Below are positions 42,452-52,094 of a stretch of 64,000 nt of DNA, piece after piece. The position numbers and the translations under genes are program-made. Source of the DNA: Streptomyces sp. NRRL S-337 (GTDB taxonomy: Bacteria > Actinomycetota > Actinomycetes > Streptomycetales > Streptomycetaceae). The notes beneath the pieces are model-generated. The model had not been told where the DNA came from and ran no database searches. It saw only the letters and a program-made list of their open reading frames with translations. The stretch covers positions 62,001 to 126,000 of the forward strand of contig NZ_JOIX01000014.1 of assembly GCF_000720175.1 (NCBI RefSeq). The letters run 5' to 3'. How positions within the stretch are numbered: the first letter of the stretch is position 1; each line of letters starts with the position of its first letter.

Positions 42452-45196
42452 TCACACGCCGGGCTCGTCGCCGTCGAGGGTCCCCGCGAGCAGATCGTCC
42501 GCCCCGGCGAACGGAGCGCCGTCGCCCAGCGCCTGCTCGGTCCAGATGACCTTGCCGCCCGCGGTGTAGCGGGTCCCCCACCGCTCGGCCAGCTGGGCGA
42601 CCAGGAAGAGCCCCCGGCCGCCCTCGTCCGTGGTGGCGGCCTGGCGCAGGTGCGGTGAGGTGCTGCTGCGGTCGGAGACCTCGCAGATCAGGGAGGTGTC
42701 ACGGATCAGGCGCACGCCGATCGGGCCGGAGGCGTAGCGGATGGAGTTGGTGACCAGTTCGCTCAGGATCAGCTCGGTGGTGAACGCCTCGGCGGCCAGG
42801 CCCCATTCGATCAGCTTGCGCACCGCAGCGGCCCGGACCTGGGCCACCGCGGAAGGGTCGGGCGGGACGTCCCAGTCGGCGATGTGCGCGGCGTCCAGCA
42901 CCCGGGTGCGGGCGACGAGCAGCGCGATGTCATCGCTCGGGCTCTCCGGCAGCAGCGCGCCGAGCGCGGCCTCGCAGGTCTCCTCGGGGGTCCGCCCGGG
43001 CCGGTCGGCGAGGGTACGGGCGAGCAGCGCGGTGCCCTCGTCGATGTCCCGGTCGCGGTCCTCGACGAGCCCGTCGGTGAACAGCACCAGCCGGCTGCCC
43101 TCCGGCAGTTGGTGCTGCCAGGTCTCGAACGGCAGGCCCCCGAGGCCCAGCGGCGGGCCGCCCGGCACCTCGGCGGTCTCGACGGTGCCGTCGGGCCGCA
43201 GCAGCATCGGCTGGACGTGCCCGGCGCGGGCCATGGTGCAGGTCCCGGACGCCGGGTCGTAGATGGCGTACAGACAGGTGGCGCCGGTGATCGAGCCGCC
43301 GGCCTCCTCCGCGCCCTCGTCCTGGTCGATGCGGGTGACCAGTTCGTCGAGGTGCCAGAGGATCTCGTCGGGCGGCAGGTCGAGGTTGGCGAAGTTGTGC
43401 ACGGCGGTCCGCAGCCGGCCCATCGTGGCGGCGGCGTGCAGGCCGTGGCCGACGACGTCGCCGACGACCAGCGCGACCCGTGCGCCGGGCAGCGGGATGA
43501 TGTCGAACCAGTCGCCGCCGACGCCGCCGAGCCCGCCGCGGCCGGCCTGCGCCGGCAGATAGCGGTAGGCGGCCTCGACGGCGTTCTGCTCGGGCAGTGC
43601 GCGCGGCAGCAGACTGCGCTGGAGGGTGATCGCCATGGTGTGCTCGCGGGTGTAGCGGCGGGCGTTGTCGATGCTCACCGCGGCCCGCGCGACCAGCTCC
43701 TCGGCGAGCGAGAGCTCCTCCTCCTCGAAGGGCCCCGGTTCCTGGGAGCGCCAGAAGAGGACCACGCCCAGGATGACGCCGCGGGCCCGCAGCGGGACGG
43801 CGATCATCGAGTGGATGCCGTGCGCGACGATCCTCCGGGCGCGCTGGGGATTCTGCAGGTGCCAGCCCCGGAACGCGGTCAGGTCCGGTTCGAGGACCGG
43901 CTCGCCTCGGTCGATGCCGGAGCCCACCGAGGTGGACGGGTCGAAGCGGACCAGGTGGCCGACGGGGTACAGACCGCTGTCCGGCGGTGCGCCGCTGACG
44001 GCGGTGCGCCGCATCTCCGTGCCGGTGCCGGCGGTGTCCGTGGGTTCGTCGCCGGTCAGCACGTCCTCGGCCAGGTCGACGGTGACGATGTCGGCGAACC
44101 GGGCCGCGGCGAACTCCGCCAGTTCCTCGCAGGTGCGCACCACGTCGAGCGTGGTGCCGATCTCCGTCCCGGCGTCGTAGAGCAGCTTGAGGCGGCCCCG
44201 GGCGGACTCGGCGCGGCCGGTGAGCGCCCGGAGCTCGGTGGTGTCGCGGAGCGTGGTGACGCTGCCGGGCGGGCCGCCGGCCTGTGCGGTGGAGCGCTGG
44301 TTGACGGCCAGCAGGCGGTCGCCGACCGGGTGGACCTCGTCGGTGACGGTCCGGCCGGAGGACAACAGCCGGGCGGTGTCCGGGTCGAGTCCCAGATCGG
44401 CGACCGGGCGTCCTTCGACGTCCGCCGCCAGACCGAGCAGCCGCCGGGCCTCGTCGTTGGCGAGCAGCAGCCGCCCGTCGGCCCCGACGATGATCACGCC
44501 TTCCCGTACGGCGTGCAGCACCGCGTCGTGGTGCTCGTACATCCGGGTCATCTCGGCGGGGCCGAGGCCGTGCGTCTGACGGCGCAGTCGCCTGCTGACC
44601 AGGGCGGTGCCGCCGGTGGTCAGGAGCAGCACCCCCGCCGCGGCGCCGAACAGCAGCGGGAACTGCTGGTCGACCACGCCGCTCACCTTCCTGATGGTGA
44701 TGCCGGCCGAGACCAGCCCGACGACCTTGCCGTCGCGGCCGAAGACGGGGACGACGGCCTGGACGAGCGGCCCGATGGTGCCGGTGATCCGTTCGCTGAC
44801 GATCCCGCCGGCCAGTGCCGGCTGCAGCGTGCCGACGAACTTCTTGCCGATCCGGTTGGTGATCGGGTGGGTGTAGCGGATGCCGTCGGTGTTCATCACG
44901 ACGATGAAGTCGACGCCGGAGAGCTTGCGGGCGGCCTCGGCCCGCGGCTGGAGCACGGCGGTCGGGTCCGGGGTCTTGAGTGCGGCCTCCAGGCCCGGTG
45001 CGCTCGCGAAGGTGCGGGCGACCGCGACCGATCGGTTGCGGGCCTCACGTTCGGAGTCGGTCCGGGACTGCAGCACGAGGGCGGCCATGGCGGCGGCGAC
45101 GAGCAGGACCACGATCGCCACCTGCAGGAGAAAGACCTGGCCTGCGACAGTTCGCATCCTGAGAACCGAACGCGGGCGGCCGTAGCGTCCGGCCAT
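42452..45196 (-). CDS. multi-sensor SpoIIE-family PP2C phosphatase with HATPase domain (phosphatase B)
   Basis: A 914-residue regulator. TM1 is about 18-45 (VFLLQVAIVVLLVAAAMAAL), an extracellular Cache/PDC sensor covers 46-180 (FIVVMNTDGIRYTHPITNRI), TM2 is about 180-202, PAS about 225-325 (GVIIVGADGRLLLANDEARR), GAF about 340-505, SpoIIE-PP2C about 530-745 (VGGDWFDIIPL, VGDVVGHGLHAA, LFTDGLVEDR, SDDIALLV), and HATPase about 775-890 (LSELVTNSIRYA, DEGGRGLFLV). It can sense an external ligand and act as phosphatase, and probably also as an anti-sigma kinase. The full domain set looks intact. Confidence 0.92.
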   Translation of the reverse strand: MAGRYGRPRSVLRMRTVAGQVFLLQVAIVVLLVAAAMAALVLQSRTDSEREARNRSVAVARTFASAPGLEAALKTPDPTAVLQPRAEAARKLSGVDFIVVMNTDGIRYTHPITNRIGKKFVGTLQPALAGGIVSERITGTIGPLVQAVVPVFGRDGKVVGLVSAGITIRKVSGVVDQQFPLLFGAAAGVLLLTTGGTALVSRRLRRQTHGLGPAEMTRMYEHHDAVLHAVREGVIIVGADGRLLLANDEARRLLGLAADVEGRPVADLGLDPDTARLLSSGRTVTDEVHPVGDRLLAVNQRSTAQAGGPPGSVTTLRDTTELRALTGRAESARGRLKLLYDAGTEIGTTLDVVRTCEELAEFAAARFADIVTVDLAEDVLTGDEPTDTAGTGTEMRRTAVSGAPPDSGLYPVGHLVRFDPSTSVGSGIDRGEPVLEPDLTAFRGWHLQNPQRARRIVAHGIHSMIAVPLRARGVILGVVLFWRSQEPGPFEEEELSLAEELVARAAVSIDNARRYTREHTMAITLQRSLLPRALPEQNAVEAAYRYLPAQAGRGGLGGVGGDWFDIIPLPGARVALVVGDVVGHGLHAAATMGRLRTAVHNFANLDLPPDEILWHLDELVTRIDQDEGAEEAGGSITGATCLYAIYDPASGTCTMARAGHVQPMLLRPDGTVETAEVPGGPPLGLGGLPFETWQHQLPEGSRLVLFTDGLVEDRDRDIDEGTALLARTLADRPGRTPEETCEAALGALLPESPSDDIALLVARTRVLDAAHIADWDVPPDPSAVAQVRAAAVRKLIEWGLAAEAFTTELILSELVTNSIRYASGPIGVRLIRDTSLICEVSDRSSTSPHLRQAATTDEGGRGLFLVAQLAERWGTRYTAGGKVIWTEQALGDGAPFAGADDLLAGTLDGDEPGV

Positions 45197-45614
45197 GTCC
45201 TCTTTCTACACCTCCCGCATACGGTGGGCGAGCCGCGCGTTGCGGAGCGCAGCCGCCGCCGGCCGGCCCCGCGGCGCGCGACAGAGCCTCATGGTCTGTC
45301 CGCAGATCGTCCCGTGATCCGGGTCCGGGCGCCAGAGGGCGGGAAGACCCCCGGGTACGTTTTACGGCCGCACATATGCGAACGTCTTCGACTAACGGGA
45401 CATACGGGCGCCCGAGTTCTGGGCCGTCCATGTAACTCTCCCCACAGGTTTATTCCCGCTTCCGTTCGGCCGGGACCGCTCGGGTGATCGGCACGCCGGG
45501 AGAAGTTGCCTGGTCAGCACGGTTCGCCGGGTTCCGGTGGAGGCCGCGGCGACGCGTGGGGGGACGCGCTCGGCCGCCTACGCGCCGGCGGGCCGGTATG
45601 AGACGTTCGTGGGC
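45197..45614. other. intergenic region between divergent genes
   Basis: A 418-bp interval between phosphatase B (minus) and the 115-residue gene (plus). A lower-G+C part around 45355-45470 probably holds the promoters. I see no convincing ORF, repeat or riboswitch. Confidence 0.4.
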
Positions 45615-45962
45615 ATGCATCTTCCCGAGGAGATCCGTGCCGACGCGGCCGCCCTCATCGACCACCACGCGCTCGGCCGGTGGAAGCCGAACGACGCCGA
45701 CCGGCGGGTCGCCGGCGCGCTGTTCCGCTTCCTGGAGACCGGGCTGCCGCTCACGGGCGAGCAGATCCGGTCCGCCCTGACACACCCGGAACCGGCGGAC
45801 CCGGCCGACGAGCGGCTCGTGAGGCTGCTGCACGGCACCGCCGCGCTGCTCGACGACGCCCCGGAGGCCGACGGCCCCGCCGGGCGGGACGCCGTCGACC
45901 ATGTCTGTCTGCTGCTGGACGCGCTGGCGCTGTCCCGCCCCGCGGAGTCCTCCGGCCGGTAG
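45615..45962 (+). CDS. hypothetical helical protein
   Basis: A 115-residue acidic protein that I do not recognise. It is mostly helical (MHLPEEIRADAAALIDHHAL, then ADERLVRLLHGTAALLDDAP, and a C-terminal HVCLLLDALALSR helix). No membrane segment. The ATG at 45615 is the most plausible start; the open frame begins 78 bp earlier. Two long hairpins follow. Confidence 0.55.
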   Translation: MHLPEEIRADAAALIDHHALGRWKPNDADRRVAGALFRFLETGLPLTGEQIRSALTHPEPADPADERLVRLLHGTAALLDDAPEADGPAGRDAVDHVCLLLDALALSRPAESSGR

Positions 45963-45974
45963 AAGCCGGCAGAC

Positions 45975-46023
45975 GGGCCCCCAGGCGCACGTACGAGCCC
46001 CTCGTACGCGCACCTGGGGGCCC
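45975..46023. terminator. long hairpin, about 22-bp stem
   Basis: The arms at 45975-45996 and 46002-46023 pair over about 22 bp with two mismatches that would still pair as G-U in one strand's RNA. They stand just past the stop of the 115-residue gene. Confidence 0.7.
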
Positions 46024-46100
46024 GCCGTTGGTTCACCCCGACCCGGGGCCCCTCGCGACCGCCCGGGCCACGACCGGCCGGACCACGACTGCTCGGACCA

Positions 46101-46152
46101 CACACCACGAGGCCCGCCCGGGAGCGATGCTCCGGGCGGGCCTCGTGGTGTG
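46101..46152. terminator. long hairpin, about 24-bp stem
   Basis: A second near-perfect hairpin: the arms from 46101 and to 46152 pair over about 24 bp with one bulged base and a 3-base loop. It lies just before the end of the convergent permease gene and probably ends its transcript. Confidence 0.72.
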
Positions 46153-46169
46153 CCTGGCCGTGTGTGCCG

Positions 46170-47639
46170 CTACGTCGTCACACCGGGCAGGGGGGCCGTG
46201 GTGGCCGTCGGCGCCTCCACGGGGGCCTGCTCGTCCTCGGGGACCGAGATGACCCAATGCGTGGCCTGGCGCGGGCGGAGGTAGACCGCCCAGTAGACCG
46301 CGGCGGCGGCGACGAGGGCGCCGGTGATGAGCAGGCTCTTGGCGCTCTGCTGGTAGAGCACCCAGGCCAGCACCACGATCAGCAGCGCCGGGACCACCGG
46401 CCACAGCGGCATCCGCCAGGCCATCCGGTGCTTGTGCTCGCCGCGGCGGGAGACCAGGGCGCCCAGGGCGACGAAGACGTACATCGCGGCGACGGCGACG
46501 CCGGTGACCTCGCTCAGGGTGTCGAGGTTGACGAAGCAGAGCGCCGCTCCGGGGACGCCGACCACGAGGGTCGCCACCCAGGGGGACCCGAAGCGCCGGC
46601 CGACGTGCGAGAAGGCGCGGTTGACGGCGGTCGGCCAGGCGGCGTCGCGGGCCGAGGAGAAGACCACCCGGGAGTTCTGGATCACCATCACGATGGTGGC
46701 GTTGATGATGGCCAGGGCGATGCAGAGGCTGACGAAGGTGCCGATGCCGGAGTTGCTCCAGCTCTGGACCATGCCGGCCACGTCACCGGCGCCGAGGGTC
46801 TTCAGGTCGGGTGCGCCAAGGGTGATCGCGACCACCGGGATCAGCACGACGGCGGCACCGATGCCGAGGGTCCACAGGACCGTGCGGGAGACGTTGCGGC
46901 GCGGGTTCTCCATCTCCTCCGCGAGGTACACGGCGGTGGAGAAGCCCTGCAGGATGAAGAGCGCGGTGGCCAGTCCCGTCACGATCAGTCCGGCGGTGAC
47001 GGCGGTGCTGTGTCCGTGTCCGGCGTCGATCACGGGGTGGACGAGCACGGAGGCGGAGCGGTGGGTGTGGGTGAAGCCGAGGTAGGCGACGACCGCGCAG
47101 GCCACGACCTCCAGGACCAGGAAGATGCCGGTGATCCAGGCGTTGGCACGCAGATCGAGCAGGCCCATGGCGGTGGCCAGCAGCATCACGCCGGCGGCGG
47201 TGTACTGCGGATCGAGATGGACGATCGGCGCCAGATAGTCGGCCGTGCCGAGCGCGATGATCGGTGGCACGATCATGACGACGATCAGCGAGAGGATGAA
47301 GACCAGCCAGCCGGCGAGGCGGCCCATGAGGGTGCCGACCATCGCGTACTCACCGCCGGAACTCGGGATCAGGGTGCCGAGCTCGGAGTAGGTGAAGGCC
47401 ACGCCGATGCAGAGCAGGCCCGCGATGGCGATGGTCAGGGCGGTGCCGGTGCCCAGGCTGGCGAACGAGTCCGGCACGATCACGAAGAGCGACGAGGCCG
47501 GCGTCAGGCAGGAGAGTGTGAGCAGGGTGCCGCCGACCACACCGATGGACCGGGTGAGCTTGGGCGCGGCGGCGGTTTTTTCCGTCGCACTGCGGGTGTC
47601 CTGCTCGGACGCTGCGGGGGCAACAGGCGTGTAGGGCAT
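46170..47639 (-). CDS. APC family amino acid permease
   Basis: A 489-residue amino acid-polyamine-organocation transporter with 12 predicted helices. The N-terminus SIGVVGGTLLTLSCLTPASS is an APC first helix, and EMENPRRNVSRTVLWTLGIG is the classical APC loop/helix signature. It ends in a soluble Pro/Thr tail. The substrate is not predictable. Confidence 0.9.
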   Translation of the reverse strand: MPYTPVAPAASEQDTRSATEKTAAAPKLTRSIGVVGGTLLTLSCLTPASSLFVIVPDSFASLGTGTALTIAIAGLLCIGVAFTYSELGTLIPSSGGEYAMVGTLMGRLAGWLVFILSLIVVMIVPPIIALGTADYLAPIVHLDPQYTAAGVMLLATAMGLLDLRANAWITGIFLVLEVVACAVVAYLGFTHTHRSASVLVHPVIDAGHGHSTAVTAGLIVTGLATALFILQGFSTAVYLAEEMENPRRNVSRTVLWTLGIGAAVVLIPVVAITLGAPDLKTLGAGDVAGMVQSWSNSGIGTFVSLCIALAIINATIVMVIQNSRVVFSSARDAAWPTAVNRAFSHVGRRFGSPWVATLVVGVPGAALCFVNLDTLSEVTGVAVAAMYVFVALGALVSRRGEHKHRMAWRMPLWPVVPALLIVVLAWVLYQQSAKSLLITGALVAAAAVYWAVYLRPRQATHWVISVPEDEQAPVEAPTATTAPLPGVTT

Positions 47640-47962
47640 ATCGGTTATCCGTGTCCCATCGGTGCGGGGGCCAGGAGGGGCGCCTCGTGGGGGAAGAGCG
47701 CCATGAGCGGAAGCGCCCGGCTGACCACGGGCGCCGCTTCGATGCCCGAATAAAACCCTCGTCGTCGAGGTCCGTCAATACCTTGTTAAGAGTGTGAGAC
47801 GACGAAATCCGTCGTCAGGGACCCTCCTGAAACATGGATCCATGCGCTAACTGCCCTATGGGAGCGGATTTCGCGGCACCGGGAAGCGGGTGCGGATTCT
47901 GCGCCCGGCATCGGAAACCGGCGCAGGATTCCCCCGCCTTTGAGCGGACGGCGTGCCCCCGG
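47640..47962. other. intergenic region upstream of permease
   Basis: A 323-bp region without a gene. A small hairpin (gacgac/gtcgtc, 47798-47816) and an AT-rich patch around 47745-47840 probably belong to the permease promoter. No further feature is seen. Confidence 0.45.
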
Positions 47963-50047
47963 TCACTTCCCGGCGCTGCGGACCCGGGCGATGAGCAGGG
48001 CGACGTCGTCGTGGCCGTGCTCATCGCGCAGCGCGCTCAGCAGGCGGTCACACAGCCCCTCCAGGTCCCCCTCGGGCTCGGCGAGCAAGGTGAGCAGGGT
48101 GTCCAGGCGGGTGTCGATGGCCTGGTCGCGGGTCTCGATCAGGCCATCGGTGTAGAGCACCAGCAGGTCGCCGTCGTTCAGCGGGACCGTGGTCTGCTCG
48201 AACGGGACGCCGCCGACGCCGAGCGGGGCGCCGGTGGGCAGGTCGAGCAGTTCGGGCGGGCGGCCCGCCCGGAGGACGACGGGTGGCAGATGCCCGGCGA
48301 CGGCGATCCGGCAGTGGCCGTGCTCCGGGTCGTAGACCGCGTACAGGCAGGTGGCGAAGGCCGGGTCGAGGCCGGCGGCGATGTTGTCGAGGTGGCGGAG
48401 CACCTCGGCGGGTTCCAGATCGAGATCGGCCAGCGCGCGGGTGGTGGTGCGCAGCTGACCCATGGTGGCGGCGGCGTTGATGCCGCTGCCCATGACGTCG
48501 CCGACGACCAGGGCGGTCTTGTCGCCGGCCACCGGGATGGCGTCGAACCAGTCGCCGCCGACCTCGCTGGCCGCCTGCGCGGGCTGGTAGCGGTAGGCGA
48601 TCTCCATGGCCGTGGGCTGCGGCGGCCGGTGGTTCATCAGGTGGCGCTGGAGGGTGAGCGCGGTCCGGCGTTCGCTCTGGTAGGAGCGGGCGTTGTCGAT
48701 GCAGACCGCTGCCCGGGCGGCCAGTTCGACGGCGAGCAGCGCGTCGTCCTCGTCGAACGGCACCTGGTTGCGTACGCGGTAGAGCGAGAGCGCGCCGAGC
48801 ACCTCGCCGCGGGCGATCAGCGGCACCGCGAGATAGGAGTGCAGTCCGGCCCGGCGCAGCAGGGCGGCGCCCTCGGAGTCGGCGGCGATGTGCGGCAGGT
48901 CGTCCTCGGTCACCTGGGCGACGAGCACCGGGCGGGCGTCGGTCACACAGCGGGTGATCAGCCGGTCGGTGTCGTAGGAGGCGATCTGGCCGGTGGGGTC
49001 GGCGGCGCGGACGGCGTCGGTGGCGTAGGCCGCGGAGACCGCGAGGGCACGGAAGCGGGCCGGGCCGCCGGTGGCGAGCGCGGCCGGGCGCCGGGCATCC
49101 AGGACGGCGTCGAGGACGTCGACCGCGGCCAGGTCGGCGAGCTCGGGCACGATGACGTCGGCGAGCTCGTGGGCGGTCTGGTCGACGTCGAGGGTGGTGC
49201 CGATGGTCGCCGAGGCGTCGGCGATCAGGGCCAGCCGCCGCCGGGCGCGGGCGGCCTCGGTGGCGGCGCTGTGCTGTTCGGTGACGTCCACGACGGAGGT
49301 GGCGAGCCCGAGGACCCGGCCGCCGGGATCCTCCAGCCGGTAGTACGACACCGACCAGGCCTGGTCGGTGTGCGGATCGGCGGCCGTGCGGCCGACGGTG
49401 AACTGGTCCAGCAGCGGCCGCCCGGTCTCCAGGACCTCCCGCATCCGGTCCACGATGACCTCGGTGTCGAGGAACGACAGCGCCTCCTGGACGTGCCGGC
49501 CGATGTGTTGGTCCGCGGGCAGGTCGTTGATCCGCTCCAAGGCCGGGTTGACCATGACGAAGCGCAGGTGGGTGTCCAGGACGGCCAGGCCGATCGGCGA
49601 CTGGGCCACCAGCCGTACCGACAGCGCCAGGTCGCGCTCGACCCGGCGCAGGACGGACTGGTCGGTGGCGATGCCGAGGGCGTAGGTCTCGCCGCGCTCG
49701 TCCAGCAGGCGCATGTTGCGGAATTCGACCAGCCGCGTGCTGCCGTCCTTGTGCCGGACGGGGAAGACCCCGGCCCAGCTCTCGCCGCCCGCCATGACGT
49801 CGGAGAACAGCTCCAGGACGAGGTCGAGGTGTTCCGGCGGGACCAGCAGCTTGGCGGCGGGCCGGCCGAGCGCCTCCTTGGCGGTCCAGCCGAAGAGTTG
49901 CTCCGCCTGGGGGCTCCACAGGGCGATCCGGCCGTCCGCGTCCAGCATCACCGCGGCCACGCCCAGTACGTCGAGCAGGCCGCCGGGCTGCCCCGGTGTG
50001 GCTCCGACCGGGGCGGCACCCTCGGGGAACGCGTCGGTCGCACCCAT
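47963..50047 (-). CDS. PAS-GAF SpoIIE-family PP2C phosphatase (phosphatase C)
   Basis: A 694-residue cytoplasmic regulator. PAS1 about 20-135 (AAVMLDADGRIALWSPQAEQ), PAS2 about 140-265 (IGLAVLDTHLRFVMVNPALE), GAF about 285-450, SpoIIE-PP2C about 470-690 (EVGGDWFDAIPV, VGDVMGSGINAA, LYTDGLIETRD, HDDVALLIA). No membrane segment or HATPase. Input is probably a small molecule or redox/light signal through the PAS and GAF domains. ATG 50047 with aaggag about 7 bases upstream is preferred to the longer frame from 50143. Confidence 0.9.
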   Translation of the reverse strand: MGATDAFPEGAAPVGATPGQPGGLLDVLGVAAVMLDADGRIALWSPQAEQLFGWTAKEALGRPAAKLLVPPEHLDLVLELFSDVMAGGESWAGVFPVRHKDGSTRLVEFRNMRLLDERGETYALGIATDQSVLRRVERDLALSVRLVAQSPIGLAVLDTHLRFVMVNPALERINDLPADQHIGRHVQEALSFLDTEVIVDRMREVLETGRPLLDQFTVGRTAADPHTDQAWSVSYYRLEDPGGRVLGLATSVVDVTEQHSAATEAARARRRLALIADASATIGTTLDVDQTAHELADVIVPELADLAAVDVLDAVLDARRPAALATGGPARFRALAVSAAYATDAVRAADPTGQIASYDTDRLITRCVTDARPVLVAQVTEDDLPHIAADSEGAALLRRAGLHSYLAVPLIARGEVLGALSLYRVRNQVPFDEDDALLAVELAARAAVCIDNARSYQSERRTALTLQRHLMNHRPPQPTAMEIAYRYQPAQAASEVGGDWFDAIPVAGDKTALVVGDVMGSGINAAATMGQLRTTTRALADLDLEPAEVLRHLDNIAAGLDPAFATCLYAVYDPEHGHCRIAVAGHLPPVVLRAGRPPELLDLPTGAPLGVGGVPFEQTTVPLNDGDLLVLYTDGLIETRDQAIDTRLDTLLTLLAEPEGDLEGLCDRLLSALRDEHGHDDVALLIARVRSAGK

Positions 50048-50495
50048 CCAGGCACTCCTTCCGCCGGTCCCTCTGGGACCGACAGCCGTGGCGCTCTCCG
50101 TACATCGGCCGATTCTCGCCGTGTTTCCGCTGCCCTCCATCATCTCTCGCCACGGGACGGCCCCGCAGGGAGAGCGGGAGCGGCAGGGCCGGAGCGCCCG
50201 GTGCGCGAGGGAGCATTATCCGCCGCGGGCGCCGGCTCGGCGACCTTGTCGACGATATTGGGGGCGAGGATTCCGGCCGTCGCGCGGAGCCGGTGGCACG
50301 ACGGGACGGGCAGGTCATGGCCGTGGTGGTGGCCCCACGGGCCGCCGCGCCACCTCCCGGCCGGGACCTCCGAGTTGGAGATGTCGATCACCAGGGATTA
50401 CCCTGCATCTTTAGTTGCCTCTAGCAACTAAAGATCTGCGAACGCACCCGGCGGCCGTGACCGGGCCCGCCGGCGCCAGGAGGAAGCCCGACATC
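50048..50495. other. intergenic region between divergent genes
   Basis: A 448-bp region between phosphatase C and the acyl-CoA ligase. Its right end holds the strong operator at 50407-50435. Elsewhere I see no supported gene; a short open frame on the minus strand (50140-50391) lacks a ribosome-binding site. Confidence 0.45.
50407..50435. promoter_or_regulatory. operator candidate, 12-5-12 perfect inverted repeat
   Basis: The arms atctttagttgc (50407-50418) and gcaactaaagat (50424-50435) are perfect complements around a 5-base spacer. It lies 60 bp before the ligase start in AT-rich sequence, as for an operator of a MarR- or TetR-type repressor. No regulator gene is adjacent. Confidence 0.78.
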
Positions 50496-52040
50496 ATGTC
50501 CATCGTCGACCGGACATTCAGCACCTACGTGGAGGAGAACCTCGATGTACTTAGTTCCGACCCGGCACACGAAGCCGTGGTCCACCAGGGCCGCCGGGTA
50601 ACGGCGGGCGAGTTCCGCACCCTGGTCCACCGGATGGCACGGGCGCTGCGGGCCCGTGGCGTGGCCCGCGAGGACACCGTCACCCTGCTGAGCGGCAACC
50701 TCCCCGAGGCCCTGGTCGCGCGCTACGCGGCCAACCTGATCGGCGCCCGGGTCAACCACCTCTACAACAAGCTGTCCGCCGAGTCCCAGGCCGACATCGT
50801 CCGCGACGTCGAGACCCGGGCGCTGATCGTCGACCCGCGGTACGCCGAACGCGCCGCCGAGGTGACCGAGTTGGCGCCGGTGCCGGACGTCCTCGTCCTC
50901 GGCCCCGCGAAGCTGGGAACGGACCTGCTGGAGCTGGCGGCCGAGCAGTCCGACGAGCCGTTCGCGAGCCTGGCCAAGCCGGACGACGTCTGCACCATCC
51001 GGCACACCGGGGGCACCACCGGGCACCCCAAGGGCATCTGCACCACCTTCGAGCAGGCCCGCTGGTTCCGCGGTGTGCTGCCGGAGGAGGAGGGCGAGCG
51101 GCGGCAGCTGGTGGTGACGACGCTGGCGCACGCGGCCGGCGCGATGGCCGACAGCACCCTGTACGCCGGCGGCACGGTCGTCCTGCTCGACGACTTCGAC
51201 CCCGCCGAGGCGCTCGCCGCCATCGAGCGCGAGCGCATCACCGACCTGTTCCTGCTGCCGCCGCTGCTCTACCAGCTGATGGACCATCCGGACCGGCCGC
51301 ACACCGACACCTCCAGCCTGCGGAGGGTGGCCTACGGCGGCTGCCAGGCGTCCCCGGCCCGGATAGCCGACGCGATACGGGCGTTCGGCCCGGTGCTGAT
51401 GCAGGGGTACGGGCAGAACGAGGCCGGCGGCATCAGCGTGCTCACCCCCGAGGACCACGACCCGGACCGGCCCGACCGGCTCCGGTCCGCGGGCAAGGTG
51501 CTGCCCGACGTCGAGGTGGCGATCCGCGACGAGTCGGGCCGCGATCTGCCGAACGGCGAGCACGGCGAGGTCTGTGTGCGCTCGGCCATGATCATGCAGG
51601 GCTACTGGAAGCAGCCGGAGCTGACCGCCGAGGTGCTGCGGGACGGCTGGCTGCACACCGGCGACATCGGATTCCTCGACGACGAGGGGTACTTGACCAT
51701 CGTCGACCGGATCAAGGACATGATCGTCGTGGTCGGCGGCCATGTGTACACCACCGAGCTGGAGGACCTGCTGAACACGCACCCGCAGGTACTCCAGAGC
51801 GCCGTCTTCGGGGTCCGGGACGCCGACCGCATGGAGCGGGTGCACGCCGCGGTGGTGCGGGCACCGGGGAGCACGGTCGACGCGCAGGAGCTGCGCGCGA
51901 TGGTGTGCGCCGAGCGCGGCGCGATGTACGAGCCGGCGCACCTCACGTTCGTCGACGCGCTGCCGCTGACCGATGCCGGCAAGCCGGACAAGAAGGAGCT
52001 GCGCCGCCGGGCCGAGCGGGAGGCCGCTGCGGCCGGATGA
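50496..52040 (+). CDS. AMP-dependent acyl-CoA synthetase/ligase
   Basis: A 514-residue adenylate-forming enzyme. It has the P-loop-like core motif TIRHTGGTTGHPKGI near residue 165, the A5 motif QGYGQNEAGG near 305, the A7/A8 region LHTGDIGFLDDEGYLTIVDR, then IKDMIVVVGGHVYTTELEDL, and the A10 Lys in ADAGKPDKK-type sequence (LTDAGKPDKKEL). It activates a carboxylic acid to acyl-CoA; a medium or aromatic acid is possible. aggagga precedes the ATG. The operator at 50407-50435 probably controls it. Confidence 0.92.
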   Translation: MSIVDRTFSTYVEENLDVLSSDPAHEAVVHQGRRVTAGEFRTLVHRMARALRARGVAREDTVTLLSGNLPEALVARYAANLIGARVNHLYNKLSAESQADIVRDVETRALIVDPRYAERAAEVTELAPVPDVLVLGPAKLGTDLLELAAEQSDEPFASLAKPDDVCTIRHTGGTTGHPKGICTTFEQARWFRGVLPEEEGERRQLVVTTLAHAAGAMADSTLYAGGTVVLLDDFDPAEALAAIERERITDLFLLPPLLYQLMDHPDRPHTDTSSLRRVAYGGCQASPARIADAIRAFGPVLMQGYGQNEAGGISVLTPEDHDPDRPDRLRSAGKVLPDVEVAIRDESGRDLPNGEHGEVCVRSAMIMQGYWKQPELTAEVLRDGWLHTGDIGFLDDEGYLTIVDRIKDMIVVVGGHVYTTELEDLLNTHPQVLQSAVFGVRDADRMERVHAAVVRAPGSTVDAQELRAMVCAERGAMYEPAHLTFVDALPLTDAGKPDKKELRRRAEREAAAAG

Positions 52041-52048
52041 CGCAGTGG

Positions 52049-52077
52049 GGCCGCCGCAGCTCAGCGCTGCGGCGGCC
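52049..52077. terminator. bidirectional hairpin terminator
   Basis: Twelve-bp arms (ggccgccgcagc at 52049-52060 and its complement at 52066-52077) with a 5-base loop, between the ends of the ligase gene and the convergent His/Gly-rich gene. Confidence 0.75.
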
Positions 52078-52094
52078 TCGAGTGCTACTGCTGG

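Noticed and set aside
50140..50391. 83-residue ORF on the minus strand upstream of the acyl-CoA ligase
   Set aside because: No ribosome-binding site or recognisable fold; the region is better explained as promoter and operator sequence.
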